This document shows, in pieces, positions 1 to 11,293 of a DNA stretch of 64,000 nt (positions within the stretch are counted from its first letter, which is position 1; each line of letters starts with the position of its first letter). The position numbers and the translations under genes were made by a program. This DNA is from Seriola aureovittata (Eukaryota > Chordata > Actinopteri > Carangiformes > Carangidae): assembly GCF_021018895.1 (NCBI RefSeq), contig NC_079382.1, forward strand, positions 13,032,501 through 13,096,500, given 5' to 3'. The notes under the pieces were generated by a model. That model did no database searches. It saw only the letters and a list, made by a program, of their open reading frames with translations, and was not told the origin of the DNA.

Positions 1-44
1 TGTGGATGTGTTGAACCGAGATATGGCGTATTTAAGTGTCTTCT

Positions 45-507
45 GTTGGTCCACTGGTCCATCACCGGTCCACTCTGAAATATCTCAACAACCACTGAAT
101 GGAAATGTTGTATAGACATTCACCAGATGCTGATATTTTTGGCTTTTAGTAAAATTTCTTCTAAAATATTGGACAGACTTCCATGAAATTTGGGATACAC
201 ATCCATGTCCCCATCACAATGAATTTTAACAACTTGGTTATCATCTGATTTTTGGTCTAGGGCCACCATCAGGTCAAAACTTTGACTGCAAAACGAATGA
301 CATTCCATCAACTTAGCTGTACATATGTTTAGCGCTAGTTAGCGAACATTAGTATGCTAACACGCTAAACTATGATGGTGACCATAGTCAACATGATACT
401 GCCTAAACATCGGCATGTCAGCATTGTCATTGTGAGGTTGTTAGCATGCTAGCTCTCTAGCTAGTGGCTACAGCCTCATGTAGCCACTAGCATGTCTGTA
501 GACTCCC
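45..507. repeat. Percomorph interspersed repeat (TTAGCATGCTAAC type)
   Basis: Seen: wording typical of a repeat found throughout percomorph genomes, including AAATATCTCAACAACCACTG near the left end, CCATGAAATTTGGGATACAC, a central block around GCTAACACGCTAAACTA, and GCATGTCTGTAGACTC at the right end. The right part contains a perfect 13-bp inverted repeat (460-472 with 479-491, loop GCCTCA). From memory of such repeats this is a non-autonomous element with no coding capacity. I cannot give a library name. The open frame on the minus strand at 120-311 lies inside it and is not a gene. Flanking duplications were not identified and the ends are approximate. Confidence 0.75.
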
Positions 508-955
508 ACAACTACATGGAAAATCTAAAAATAGACCATTATTGTTTAGAATTCATGTGGCCAGATGTAATTAACCAGTACTTTGAAATGAATGCTATAT
601 AGCTATATATTTCTTTGCTAAAAGTGAAATTGGCTACTTTTAGAACATGCTAATTATAGGACGTAGTTAAGCTACAGTGACATTCTCTCTTAGGAAACAT
701 CTGAGCCAGACTTTGCTAATGTGGATGGATCCACTTCTCAACCTCCAACCTCTAAATTCTCTTCAAGCCAGGTCTCTGTTTCAACTAGCACTATAGGCAG
801 TGTCACCAGCTATCACCAAACAAAACCAAAGGCATCCTGGGGAATTCTCACCAACAGTAAATCACCAGAATCGTTCATTTTTGTGTACTCTACGTTAAAT
901 CTTCATTGACATCTTCATCCTCATCCTTTTTCTTTTGTCTCACTCTACCTCGCAG

Positions 956-1100
956 CTCAAATCACAGGTTTGGGGCCAAGCAGTCCAGTCCAGAGTAGCA
1001 GAAATCCACTGAGAGAGCTGATGATTGCCTGTGATTACAGTCTGTATCCTCCCCTCCCTCCAACCATCTCCTCCGGGTCATCTGGCCAGGCCTGGCAGAG
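956..1100 (+). other. Weak candidate exon, 145 bp, unrecognised
   Basis: Seen: a pyrimidine-rich stretch ending in CTCTACCTCGCAG (to 955) precedes the segment, and a good donor, CAGAG|GTAACA, follows it. One frame is open throughout (about 47 codons, entering with one base carried from upstream). It reads roughly ITGLGPSSPVQSSRNPL and continues to GSSGQAWQR. No domain or family is recognised. Splice-flanked open segments of this size occur by chance in tens of kilobases, so this is only worth checking against RNA. The minus-strand recursive-splice candidate at 40 kb argues the host gene is on the other strand. Confidence 0.13.
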
Positions 1101-1159
1101 GTAACACTTTCCACGCTCGAGTCATTAACTGCAGAGAGCCGGAGCGAAGAAAAGCTCAC

Positions 1160-1237
1160 CAGGGAGGCACTGACACGTTTCCTTCACCTTGACATTGCCT
1201 GGAGGTTACACCATTCATTTCGTGGTAAAGTATGGTT
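1160..1237 (-). other. Weak candidate exon, 78 bp, symmetric phase
   Basis: Seen on the minus strand: acceptor CTCTCACCTCCCAG, then 78 bp, then donor CCCTG|GTGAGC. Two frames are closed. The third is open throughout, reading about TILYHEMNGV...NVSVPPW. The length is a multiple of three and the intron phase would be the same at both ends. No similarity is recognised. It is retained because the strand agrees with the splice architecture at 40.2 kb. It could easily be chance. Confidence 0.12.
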
Positions 1238-1388
1238 CTGGGAGGTGAGAGTCATGTGAATCAAGGGTTTCTGATACATAAAAAAGGTCTCTCTGTGTGA
1301 GGGAGTCTTATTCCCTTGGCTCTAGCTGCTCAACGTGCTCTGAGCTGTTGGAATGTGTGTCGATGAAAGACGTGTGAGAGAATAACCG

Positions 1389-1408
1389 TGTGTGTGTGTG
1401 TGTGTGTG
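1389..1408. repeat. (TG)10 microsatellite
   Basis: Perfect TG array, directly followed by a short AG-rich and G-rich stretch (ACAGAGAGAGGGGGG). Confidence 0.97.
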
Positions 1409-2169
1409 AGACAGAGAGAGGGGGGCTGTGAATCTTGGTGGATTCATGTGTTTGTCAGTGTGTGAGCGCTGTGCGGTCACTCTACAGAAAAACGTGTGGA
1501 CACAAAAAAAAAGCACCGACTAGCCTGAGCATAATCCCATGTCCTGACATAGCTGAACGTTTTCCGTTCGATCAATCAGTCATAGTAAATCAGTCATAGT
1601 AGATAAGGCCGTGCAGCATGTCTGTCTTCTCGCATCACCCAGTGACACTGACTACCTGTCTGTCACCTGACCACAAGATGAAAATCTGACAGGTTATAAT
1701 GTCAGCCAATAACGGTCATCAAATATCACCATCCATGGAACGCCATGCGCCACAACATGGCCAGAACTGCTTCTTCAACTTAGAAAGTAAGAATTTCAGA
1801 TGGGGTTTTCCTTTTGGAGAAATTTGCATGTACGTAATAAAACATGCAGGCGTAGGTTTGTATGTGAGGTATGTGGGATATACTGGGCATGCGAGGCTCC
1901 AGAGTGTGATTTGCTCGTAACCTGCACCCAGGCTCGACAGTTGCTTTCACTGCACGTCAGTCAAAATACTGAGGAATGATAGACAGCCGCCTGTGGCTCT
2001 TGTAAATTTGTCTACTGAATTAACCCTGTATTGCCCTCAGAAGTGCCTGTGATCCTCCCTCCTCTCCCTCCCTCGAGGGTGTTTAGGTAGGGTAATGCTG
2101 AGCTGCCAGCGGAGTGGTGGCTGGTCCCGGCGTGTGCTTTACCTCAGCTCTCTGGGGATTGGAGCCCAG

Positions 2170-2330
2170 CCAGCCGTGTGTAATTAAAAGCGCATAAAGA
2201 CAGATCAAGCTCTCTGCTGCTCTTTCTATAAAAGATTGCCTCAAGGCTGAATCCACTCTATGTCCTGCTCTGTCAAGCTCTGGGGGAGCTAATTTATTAA
2301 AAGGTTCAATACCTTTATCCTTGATTTTGA
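2170..2330. promoter_or_regulatory. Candidate conserved non-coding element
   Basis: Seen: repeat-free sequence with TAATTAAAA (from 2181), CTAATTTATTAAAAGG (near 2290), and dense AT-rich homeodomain-like cores separated by well-mixed sequence. Inference: this composition is common in vertebrate developmental enhancers. Without an alignment this is only a guess about conservation. Confidence 0.2.
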
Positions 2331-3482
2331 TGAGAATTATGATGGAAAAAAAACTCATCTGAGGAATTCACACATTGAAAGGAAGTTATTCTAGAGGCTG
2401 TTATGACAAAAAAAATTATTAAAATGAATGCATTACAACATTTTCTACAAGTGATGAATGTTCATTCATTCAAAGTTGAAGGTGTTAATAATTCTACACT
2501 ATTGGGTTAATATGACCAAGCAAGACAATAAACATATTCATAAGTTTTAAAAGCCAAAAAGCCAGAAATGAGAAAAAGAAATGCTGTGATTTTTTTCTAC
2601 GACCTTGACCCTTAAAAGCTGTTTCTTATTTCACATGTATGTTTCTATGTTACAAAAGGAAGGGGGAATCCCTGATCCTGCCACTAAGTGCACTGAGCAG
2701 GAGTAGGTAAAGATCAGTCAGGTCAGTAGACTTTCACTCTTTTTGTGCCAGTTTCCGTTTCAATTCCACTGCTTTTCATCATGTGTACGCAGGCTGCACA
2801 AAATCGAGTCTGTCAGGACACTGAGTTGACAAATCATCACTCAATTTCTCACCTTGCCTCGCTATTTCCCCCCTCACCTTTGCTTGTTTCCAGTCTCTTG
2901 GACCGAAAGGCTGAAAATTATAAGGTTGTGGTCGATCAAACTCATCTGTGTCAGCAGCGTCCTTGGCATACGTCTTAATCATTATTTTAGATGACATTGT
3001 GACGATTCAATTTTACCAATTTGTGGTGGGTGTAAAACTGCCTTACGAAAATGAATCCAAATGTTGCTGCAGGTTGATTTTTTTTTTTTATTCCCTAGGG
3101 TTGCCAAGATTAAAAAATTATTTTTCACTGTTAAAGCCTGTGCAGTATCCTGATAGATAGAGGATGCTTTCACTCTTTATACAGTATGAGCACCAAATCT
3201 GCCAAAGATGGGCTCCATGCATCTTGGCACACTGCGGGAGTCCCTTTGCCAGTCAGTGAAACTGTTTTAATCTTTGCTTGCCTCTGTCTCAAATTAGTAA
3301 TTCAGTTTCTCTTCATGAGCGGAGGCATGCTGTTTCATCTGCTGAACAGTATTCATATCAGACCTATAAAATGAGAGTTCAAAAATTCAATTCTCACCTC
3401 CTCTGACTGGTTGTCACAAATCTGATTATTTACACCCACGGTGAGCAAGGCGCACTCACGTCAATGTGATCAACACTTCCAG

Positions 3483-3553
3483 GCAGTGGCTGGAGGAAAT
3501 AAGGGAGAGGCAGAAGCCCAAACTGCTGAGGAGTGAATTCAGAGAAGAGAGAG
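3483..3553 (+). other. Weak candidate exon, charged helix-like reading
   Basis: Seen: AACACTTCCAG|G at the left and GAGAG|GTAAGAG at the right. The one frame open across it reads QWLEEIRERQKPKLLRSEF followed by REER, a highly charged, helix-like peptide. The wider open frame runs about 39 codons from a TGA near 3442 to the TAA at 3561, and other frames are closed. The acceptor has a poor pyrimidine tract. No family is recognised. Purine-rich sequence gives E/R/K-rich readings by itself, so the protein-like look is weak evidence. Confidence 0.13.
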
Positions 3554-4679
3554 GTAAGAGGTAAAACGCAGTTCATCATTGAATGAGTGCTGACTCTGGT
3601 TGTAACATTTTTTCTACAATGTTGGCAGTGGTATACATGAACTATCTATACCCTCAAGGCTTTCCCAGTGAGGGGAGTTCACGGGCTGAGAGAAAAAATA
3701 GCGTATTAAATAACCAGGGGTAGACCACAGTTAATGATGTGTTGTATATTTTGCAGACACTGTGATTGTACACTGGTGAAGTCTTGGGTCTGGAAGGTAT
3801 GGTGGTTTATGCTGCAGTGGAACGTGGAGATGATGGTTGTTGGGGTCTATTCTGGGGTGACTGACATTTTGTTTTCTGTCAATGGGCTGTAACACAACTG
3901 ATGGATAAAACTACCAGGAATCGACTCCAAATGTTGGAAAACTAGAGGTTCCTTGTTTTGTATGGTTTGGGGTTATATAAAAAAAATATAGTGATAATAA
4001 ATGCAGCAATTTATACAAATTTGGGTAAAACTTTTAATTAATCTTCACATTAATTCATTCAGCGGTGGATAGTTGTTTCTGAAACAGCTGTATCTCAGGG
4101 GCCTTCAGTAGATGAATAAGAATTCATAAATTACTGTTTCATGAGCTGCTAATAGTTTTAAATTTTTCAAAAGCAAATCGAAGGATTTCAACCCAAGGAT
4201 GTGTAATCAATGTATATTTATGAGTGTAATGTGATAGCCATTTAAAATAATCAATATTTACCGCCTAACTGATAACCAAGGCTGCTTGTTTATGGCAGCT
4301 AAGCCATGCCCTTGAGGCTCTATCAGAGAGTTTGCATCCTCATACATCACTGCACATGCAGAGACTTGTGTATATGCACCCTTAGCCACCCACACACACA
4401 TTGCCTGTGATAGCCCCACCGGGTCACAGACCCCATTACAGTGACAGGTTCCAATCTTGTCCAATTCCAGCCAGTGTGGGCCCACAGACAAAACCCTGTC
4501 ATGGGGTTACACTCACAAAACAACTGGCAAACATTTCAGGACTTTTGCAGAGAGAAGATGGAAAAAAAACTGCACAGAGATTTGTGATTTATGAGTGTGA
4601 ACAGGGCGTGCTCGCAGCGTGCGATATTACAGTCCTAGCGTGTGCTGGCAGGATGGAATTATTGAGTATCATCTTTATT

Positions 4680-4714
4680 TACACACACACGCACGCACAT
4701 ACGCACACACGCGC
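4680..4714. repeat. Imperfect AC/GCAC microsatellite
   Basis: Interrupted CA array with GCAC and TACGC variants. The plus-strand frame reading HTHARTYAHT comes from it. Confidence 0.9.
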
Positions 4715-4794
4715 AGGAAGACTGAGGCGCAGGTTTCTGAACTCATTGGAGGAGAGCGTACTTTCCCTCGTGACAAAATGAAACGGCTCTCCAG

Positions 4795-4812
4795 AAAAAA
4801 AAAAAAAAAAAA
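4795..4812. repeat. Poly-A run of 18
   Basis: Uninterrupted A run with no recognisable retroposed sequence before it and no polyadenylation signal close upstream. Confidence 0.95.
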
Positions 4813-6181
4813 GGGGACAATACTGATTGTTTTGTTCAGGCAGACCTGCACTACGTTTTATGTTCAGTGCCAAAGCAGGGAGCAGTGTGATATAGCTTAT
4901 AGTGTAGAAAGGAGAAATTCTGGGTTTTAAGCTGTGTGTACAATTGGTGTGATTTCAACACTGGAATCAATGGTTTGTGTCCTGTCTCCAACTAACACTG
5001 GACGTTGGTTTCTTTTAACCAATGAGACAGCCATCTTTTCTTTTTGGTTACCCAACAGATCAGATAAGAAAATGTTCAAGAGCCTTTTTTTTTTCTTTTT
5101 TTTTTTTTTAAAGCACTGACAAATGACCTACTTTGTCCAGGTATGAGGACTTGTTGGGCAAAACTGCATTGTAATAGTCTAATTACACACACCCCCTCAG
5201 GCCATGAAAAGTCTTGGATCTTTGCTGTCAGCTATCCTCTATGTGAAATACGGACACCTATCCCGAGCTCGTCTGCTCTCTCGCTCCCTCTCAGTTCCCC
5301 TTGGCTGCCTTTAATTACAGAGAGGGGGATAATGGAATAGCAGAGGGCCAACCTGCCAGGAAAGGGGAAATAACAGCCACCAGTGTTGGTCACAGGAGCC
5401 AGCAGATTGCTGGGATTAGGAATCACCTTTTTTCCTGTGAGCCAGTGTGGGCCTAGTCCTCCCCGTCCTCAACCCCCACCCCCCCCCACCCCACAGACAC
5501 TCGTCAAAAAATGATTGATTACCGTGTCCTTACACAAGATGGAACCAGGCTGGAGGCCCAGGGGCTGTGCACATCGCCTGAGCTGGAGATGGCTTACCGA
5601 CAGGGTGAACAATGGGATACTGTCAGTGATGAGACCCTTGCTCAACATTATTCAAAGAGAATGAGACAACAGGTGATGGTTGAAGTAATTATTAGACAGT
5701 GTAATGCCCATGTTATGCCTCATATTATTTCAGTGTGGTCTTTTCCCTCGGTTTCTCAAGGTTAATTGATGAGAAATAATGGATCATGGGGCTGGGGTTT
5801 TGTGGTGTTTGTTGGCGGGATGTTTCGTAACCAGCCCTGAAGCAACCCAGTGGCCCAGAAATTCCATTTAATAAAGATTAGCTCGCTTTCTCGCAGACCT
5901 CATTCTCCTTCTTAATTAAAAGATGAAGATAAAAAATTGGTGGGCTGCAAGTATCAGAAAATATCCCCAGGACTTCTTACACAAAACACAGCTCAGTGCC
6001 CACATGAAAGGCTGGGAATAATGCATATTTAATGCCAATGGGAAACAGCTTAGATCAGTTCCTTTACTGAGAGCATTGGGGAAACTGAAAATACTTTTAC
6101 TATAACCCTCTGCTCCTTAGGCTGTATGAATGTGAGCAGCACACCATGTGTAAGTAGGCATATACCACACAGGTATATACC
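4813..6181. other. Non-coding stretch with homopolymers and C-runs
   Basis: Contains an interrupted T run (5085-5109, one C), a C-rich tract at 5472-5493 (three C runs split by A) and AT-rich enhancer-like sequence at about 5865-5945, including CTTAATTAAAAGATG. The 84-codon frame at 5511-5765 plus follows a C-rich tract and has no recognisable domain. I see no gene here. Confidence 0.6.
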
Positions 6182-6201
6182 TGTGTGTGCATGTGTGTGC
6201 G

Positions 6202-6238
<37 letters not shown>
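6182..6238. repeat. TG microsatellite, perfect (GT)15 core
   Basis: Imperfect TG/TGCA at the left, then a perfect GT array from 6209 to 6238. The minus-strand frames between 6050 and 6371 read this array as poly Thr-His and are artefacts. Confidence 0.97.
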
Positions 6239-6240
<2 letters not shown>

Positions 6241-8814
6241 GCATATGTGAGAGTGTGTGTTTGTGTGCCTGCAGGGGGTTGGGTGGGCTTCACTAAGCAT
6301 GATCGCACAGCAGGACTTAGTTCCTGTGTAAAGAGGAGTAACCCAGCAGGGAAACGCACACAGACACACATAACAACACTACAGGATCATTGTCACAGCT
6401 TCATGTGATAGATTTCTTCTACTTCGTCTAAGAGAGAAAAACACACAGTGATTTCTGAGACAGAGCACAGCCATCTTTTTTACTTCACTGTTATTGAAAG
6501 ATTACACTCTGGTTAGTTAAACTACTTATTCAATAAAAAAACCAGAGGGGATATTCCAATTTTCCTTTTGTTAAACTAAAACAGAAATTAGCATAAATGT
6601 TATTTTATTCACTTACTTTGTTCAGTTGAATTCACTTGAGTCTGCTGTGTTGGACCAGTAACAGTAAGTGTCTGCAAAATGCATCAGTGAGTCACTCTAA
6701 TGGTCATAGAAAGACATTTCGTAACGACGCGCGGCCACGTCCAACTGACAACACCCTTGGGCTTGAGTATCTTTTTCTTTATCTGCCATTTGGCAATTTA
6801 GTGGCAGAGTATGAAGCTGAAAGAGAAACATGCACCTTAATACATCTCCCTCTTTCTTTGCCTCTCCCCTGCTCTTGATCTTTGTGCTCCTTCCTCTCCC
6901 AGTTTTTTTTCAGTCTCTGCTTTTCTAAACCAGTCCATCCCCTATTGCTCTGTCCCTTAATCTCTCACTCTATGGCTCCTTACAGATTGGTTGCTATGAC
7001 ACCAGGGTGTGACAATCTTCAGCAAAATATGAAGGCTGGGGATGTGAGAGATAGAGATGACTGGAGGTTAAATACATGATGTGTGTCTCATTTCAATTTG
7101 GCATCAAATAAATACATTGCAGCCTATTGCAGTGATTATGTTTCACTAACTAACATGACAGGCTGAGCATTCAGACAATATGAGACACTTAAGTTTGTCT
7201 TCATCCATACGTCTATCTTAAATCAGCCTGAGTTTGAATGTGTTCCTTATTCACTGAGCTGGAGCTACTCCAGGATGCACTGGGCTGAATGTACACAGGT
7301 CATCACAGCACCACCACATCATCACTTAGGCTCACAGAGTGATGGGGTCATTCATAGTGCAGTTGCACATACTATAGGAAGCAGGCTGACGGGGTGCTTT
7401 TTGTTTTTGTTTTCTTAGGATGGTAACTGGCATCATCTATAGAGACAAAGGTTAGGCAAAGGTGACCTTGTTTTCCTGGCGGATTACATAAATCACTGCA
7501 GGGCCGGAGGAGCTATGTGAAAACAACCAATGGGCTAGCACTAGCACTAACAGTCAAGAGGGGCGCTCTCAGAGAGAAAATGAACGCACCTCACCACTTG
7601 CTGTCCTAGGATGTGTACGTAAAGATAAAAACAGTGACATTCAGAAATAGGCCCGAACACCACATCTATGCTCAGATCCTCACCAGACAAACTGCTGCTC
7701 TCAAACCTGGGCTCATTAAGACTTAAAGTTGCAATGTTTGACGAAGTAAAACGACTTTTCATTCGATTACGAAATTAAAAGCTGCAGCAGGAATTTATGA
7801 AAAAAAATCTATGAGGTGAAAATGCTAATCACTGGGCGACACCTAGTATGCAATGTAGATTTAATGTAGCAGCAGGATGGTGCGTACGGGAAGCAGATGG
7901 ATGTTTATGTAGATATTCAAGGTCGTGGTGCACCAGCAACAGAATGGGGAACCTCCTCCAGCAGGTGGCTCTGCTCTCTCCTGGGGCAGTTAGCTATAAA
8001 ACACGGAAGAACATCTGGCGTTTTGGCGTTGGTGTGTATGTAAGGAAATGACACAAAAACACACAGATACACACAGCTGTATTTTCTGGATCAGATTTCA
8101 ACTCTCCCAGAGCAACTGACAAGCTCCTGCCAACTCCCTGAGAGAGTCGCTAACTTAATTTTAAAAGCACAAAGTGCCACACGGAGAGAATAAAGACGAT
8201 GAAACTCTACAAACTGCTGCGCAAAAACAGCCTGCCCTTCACTTGATTAAGACTGAGAAAAACAACCACAGCTCAGCATCACTGTTCGGTGGCAAAAGCC
8301 TTCGGCTTGTTGAACTTTACGGTGAATGCAAATCAGAGGGTCTGGGGGACTCTCTGAGCTGCTCCTCAGAGCTGAAGAGCTGTTGGGAAAACTCCAAAAA
8401 GGGCAGACGTGCATGACATTTTTTTAACAGAAATGGTTCATATGTATCATGCTCATGTATATATAGACACCTGATGACTCCTACACATCCGGCACAGTAA
8501 AAAGACACCCCAAAACCTGAAGCAGCTCTTCTTTTTTTCCTTTTGTTCCTGTTTCAAAAAGCATTTTCACTTAAGACTCAAACACCAAGCTAATCCACCT
8601 TCCATACAACCAGTCCAGAATAGAGATCAACCAGTCTCACATACAATACATTTGCATTCACCAGAGGCATGGAGGATTATATTGAGACCCAATTCCCTCC
8701 TCAAATCCCACTAACTCCATGTTAATTATTCAAAAATAGAAACTCGTTAACACAGTAAATATTATGACCTAATTTCGCTGAGATTGGGATTTGGAATGAT
8801 TGGAAGAGTGTTTG

Positions 8815-8818
<4 letters not shown>
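6239..8818. other. Non-coding stretch
   Basis: No gene recognised. There is a C/T-rich segment at about 6845-6975. The sequence around 7700-8050 (with GGGCGACACCTAGTATGC) has the feel of a decayed interspersed repeat, but I cannot tie it to a family. Open frames here are at most about 80 codons and unconvincing. Confidence 0.55.

Positions 8819-8860
<42 letters not shown>
8819..8860. repeat. (TG)21 microsatellite
   Basis: Perfect 42-bp TG array. Confidence 0.98.
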
Positions 8861-8863
<3 letters not shown>

Positions 8864-9202
8864 CTGAAAGGTCTGACATGTTAAAAGGAAAAAAACAGAT
8901 TTAAGGTTTACTCTACAAACCCCATTTGAGGAAGACTACCTAAATCTGTGCAGACTGCTGTAGCTCTATGCCAGAAGCACTGTCTTCAAACAAAAAGGTC
9001 AATGCTTTGTATCCATTCAAATTGCTTCCAACCCACTGTTAGCAGTGCTACTCTTTTAAAAACCCAGCCCAATAACACTTCAACTGGGCAAAATCAGAGC
9101 AAATGTTTGTTCAGATGTGTCATGTTTGGGCAACATGCACCGATGACTGACAGAGACACACGATATGTACACAGGCATTGCAGCAAGTGTGAACAGTGGC
9201 AG

Positions 9203-9205
<3 letters not shown>
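8861..9205. other. Short unique spacer between two TG arrays
   Basis: Unique sequence separating the TG arrays at 8819 and 9206. A 141-codon plus-strand frame (8948-9373) crosses it, but about 18 codons in the middle are Cys-Val from the TG array. Nothing in it resembles a protein family. Confidence 0.6.

Positions 9206-9262
<57 letters not shown>
9206..9262. repeat. (TG)28 microsatellite
   Basis: Perfect 57-bp TG array. Overlapping frames in all phases are translations of the array. Confidence 0.98.
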
Positions 9263-9264
<2 letters not shown>

Positions 9265-11293
9265 TGACGAGAGTGTAGGCAGTAATGAGAGGCTGTGTGG
9301 AGCTGGTTCCACTGCAGAGCCATGCTGGGTACATCGTATTGATCTGCTCCACCACTGGGAGGACTGGAGCTAGATAATGATGACTATCTGTGATCTTTCA
9401 TTCTTGCCCTCTGCGTCTCCGTCTCTCTTTTCCGCCTGCCTGTCTATCTGTATGTCTACTTCCAAGTTAAAAAGTAAGACTCCCATTTAATAGCAAAGTT
9501 GTCACAATCCCAGCCTCTCTTGCTTGTATTATATTCTAAATGTCTGTCAGTCCCCCTACACTGGATAATGTGTTTTTCCATGTAAGCATACACCTGAAAT
9601 ACAGTTTGGGAGACATTCATTAATGGGGATTTTGATAAATACTAATGTCTTTCTGAAAATATCTCCGTGGACAGGACTGTATTTTTCCATTTCATTTTTT
9701 ATTCTTGTGTTTGGTCCCCAGCAGTGGCGCAGTGGTTGTAGCTCTGACAAAGTGCTGATGCATAACGTCAGTTCTCAAAAGGGTCCATGCCTTCAAAGCA
9801 CCAGACAGCTTTTATGTCAGCATCAGCCAGACTTGTGAAAGTCCTTTTTATGTCCCATAAGCAGCTGGCAATTTCTGAAACCACAAAACTCTTTTTTCCC
9901 CCCTTCCCTCCTCTAAGACACATTCATGAACACGTATTACACTCATAAACACCTTTATCTCAAAAACCAGGAACAAAGGTAGGTACTAAATTCAACGAAT
10001 CCCAGACATATTTTTATTCACAACGTAACCAGCTGCACAGGCAAGTTAATATTTCTTCTATCAGCTGACTAGAGTTTCTTTCATGAGGCTTGATGCCACA
10101 GTAGAGGTGTTAATACTGCATTTTGGTGCTTCACTACAAAAGGTGCAAAGACAAAGAGAGACGGCCTAGCAAACTTGGACACACCTATAAAGCCTTGACC
10201 CACATACAAGGATGAAAGCAATCACAGTTCAAGGCAGCTGAAGGTGACAAATCAATTCATAGATTGATTGATCAATCGCTGATCAATAAGCCAATTCAGT
10301 CTGAGTGAAAACTTCAGCAATATTTGATCCATAGGTGCTTTAAATCTATGGGGAAAAAAAGCCCCCTAATTCCACATGAAAGGTGCCTTTCATCCCGCCG
10401 CTCTCTTTTGAAACTACATTATTCAATCAGACACAGCTCCATGAAAAACACAGACATCAGCTTGATGAGAGACCAGCACTGGTCATTTGTCATCCACATC
10501 TCTGGCCTGTTGACAACATGCTCAAACATCCTCCTCCTATTTTGCCACATCGCCACCCCCGACTGCTGTTCTAATGCCCCCCATCATGTCCACTTCATGG
10601 TTGGCTGGAGCCATCATTAATTGCCGGCCCTGAATGACGATCGGGTGAATAATGTGAATAATTGTTTTGCTGGCAGCCGATAACTGGGTGTTTCACGTGT
10701 CAGTCAAGTTGATCAAAGCTGAATGGGAGAATGAGCGGCTGGTGGAATGCTGATTGGGAAGGTCTGTGTTATGACGATCACATCCCTGGTTTTTAAATCA
10801 GTGGTGGAGAAGTGGGTGTTAAGAGATGTCATCTGCGAAGCGATGAGAAAGAAGAGGAGGAAGAAGACGCCAATAAGGGGCAAGAAAAAGATTTTGATTC
10901 GTAAGTGAAGAGAGGAAGACAAAACCCAAAACTCAGCTCCGTCCGTCCTAAAATAGCATCTCTTTCCTTCATTTCCTCCTTTATAGTTCTTTCCACAGTT
11001 CCATTTCATAAACACATCATCTAAAAACACAGGCAGCGGTCAGAGGCTGAGTTAGCTGTTAGTCTTTACTGTGTGGTGATGTAAAAACTTGATATAGAAA
11101 AACTCCTTTTTCCAAAGATGTCCTGTAGGTGATGACGACCAATCCAGATGTCCAGAAGTAAGTCAGCACTGCTAATGTCTTCAATCCAAAACACACAACC
11201 GCATTCCCATATGCTGCTGATATATTGCAGGCTTACATTTCAACATCCAGTATAAAATAAATATGAAGTGGTGCACTCATTGTGGCAGCCAAT
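9263..11293. other. Non-coding stretch with one enhancer-like block
   Basis: Unique sequence with no recognisable gene. The 10590-10760 block is listed separately. The 105-codon minus-strand frame at 10713-11030 begins inside a purine-rich stretch and shows no domain. Confidence 0.55.
10590..10760. promoter_or_regulatory. Candidate conserved non-coding element
   Basis: Seen: CATTAATTG (10615-10623, homeodomain-like), GAATAATGTGAATAATTG, an E-box CACGTG (10694-10699) and ATCAAAG (10712-10718, TCF/LEF-like) within about 110 bp of non-repetitive sequence. Inference: this density of distinct core motifs is what developmental enhancers tend to show. Motif matches alone are weak. Confidence 0.25.

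Larger units (their letters stand above)
508..1388. other. Non-coding stretch with two weak exon candidates
   Basis: Mostly unique sequence. AT-rich to about 700, then pyrimidine-rich from about 900 to 955. The only gene-like signals are two short splice-flanked open segments on opposite strands (956-1100 plus, 1160-1237 minus), listed separately. They cannot both belong to one transcript. Nothing else is recognisable. Confidence 0.6.
1409..4679. other. Non-coding stretch, mostly unique
   Basis: No recognisable gene. It contains a perfect 14-bp tandem duplication (AATCAGTCATAGTA at 1574-1587 and 1588-1601), an enhancer-like homeodomain-rich stretch at 2170-2330, and a weak exon candidate at 3483-3553. 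Several 60-90 codon open frames (for example 2083-2358 minus and 2745-2978 plus) show no family resemblance and overlap on opposite strands, so I treat them as chance. Confidence 0.6.

Noticed and set aside
8948..9373. 141-codon plus-strand frame
   Set aside because: About 18 central codons are Cys-Val from the TG array, and the flanks resemble nothing.
9718..9790. Possible tRNA-derived SINE head (TGGCGCAGTGGTTGTAGCTC)
   Set aside because: The A-box-like word is present but no B-box follows at the expected spacing and no SINE body is recognisable.
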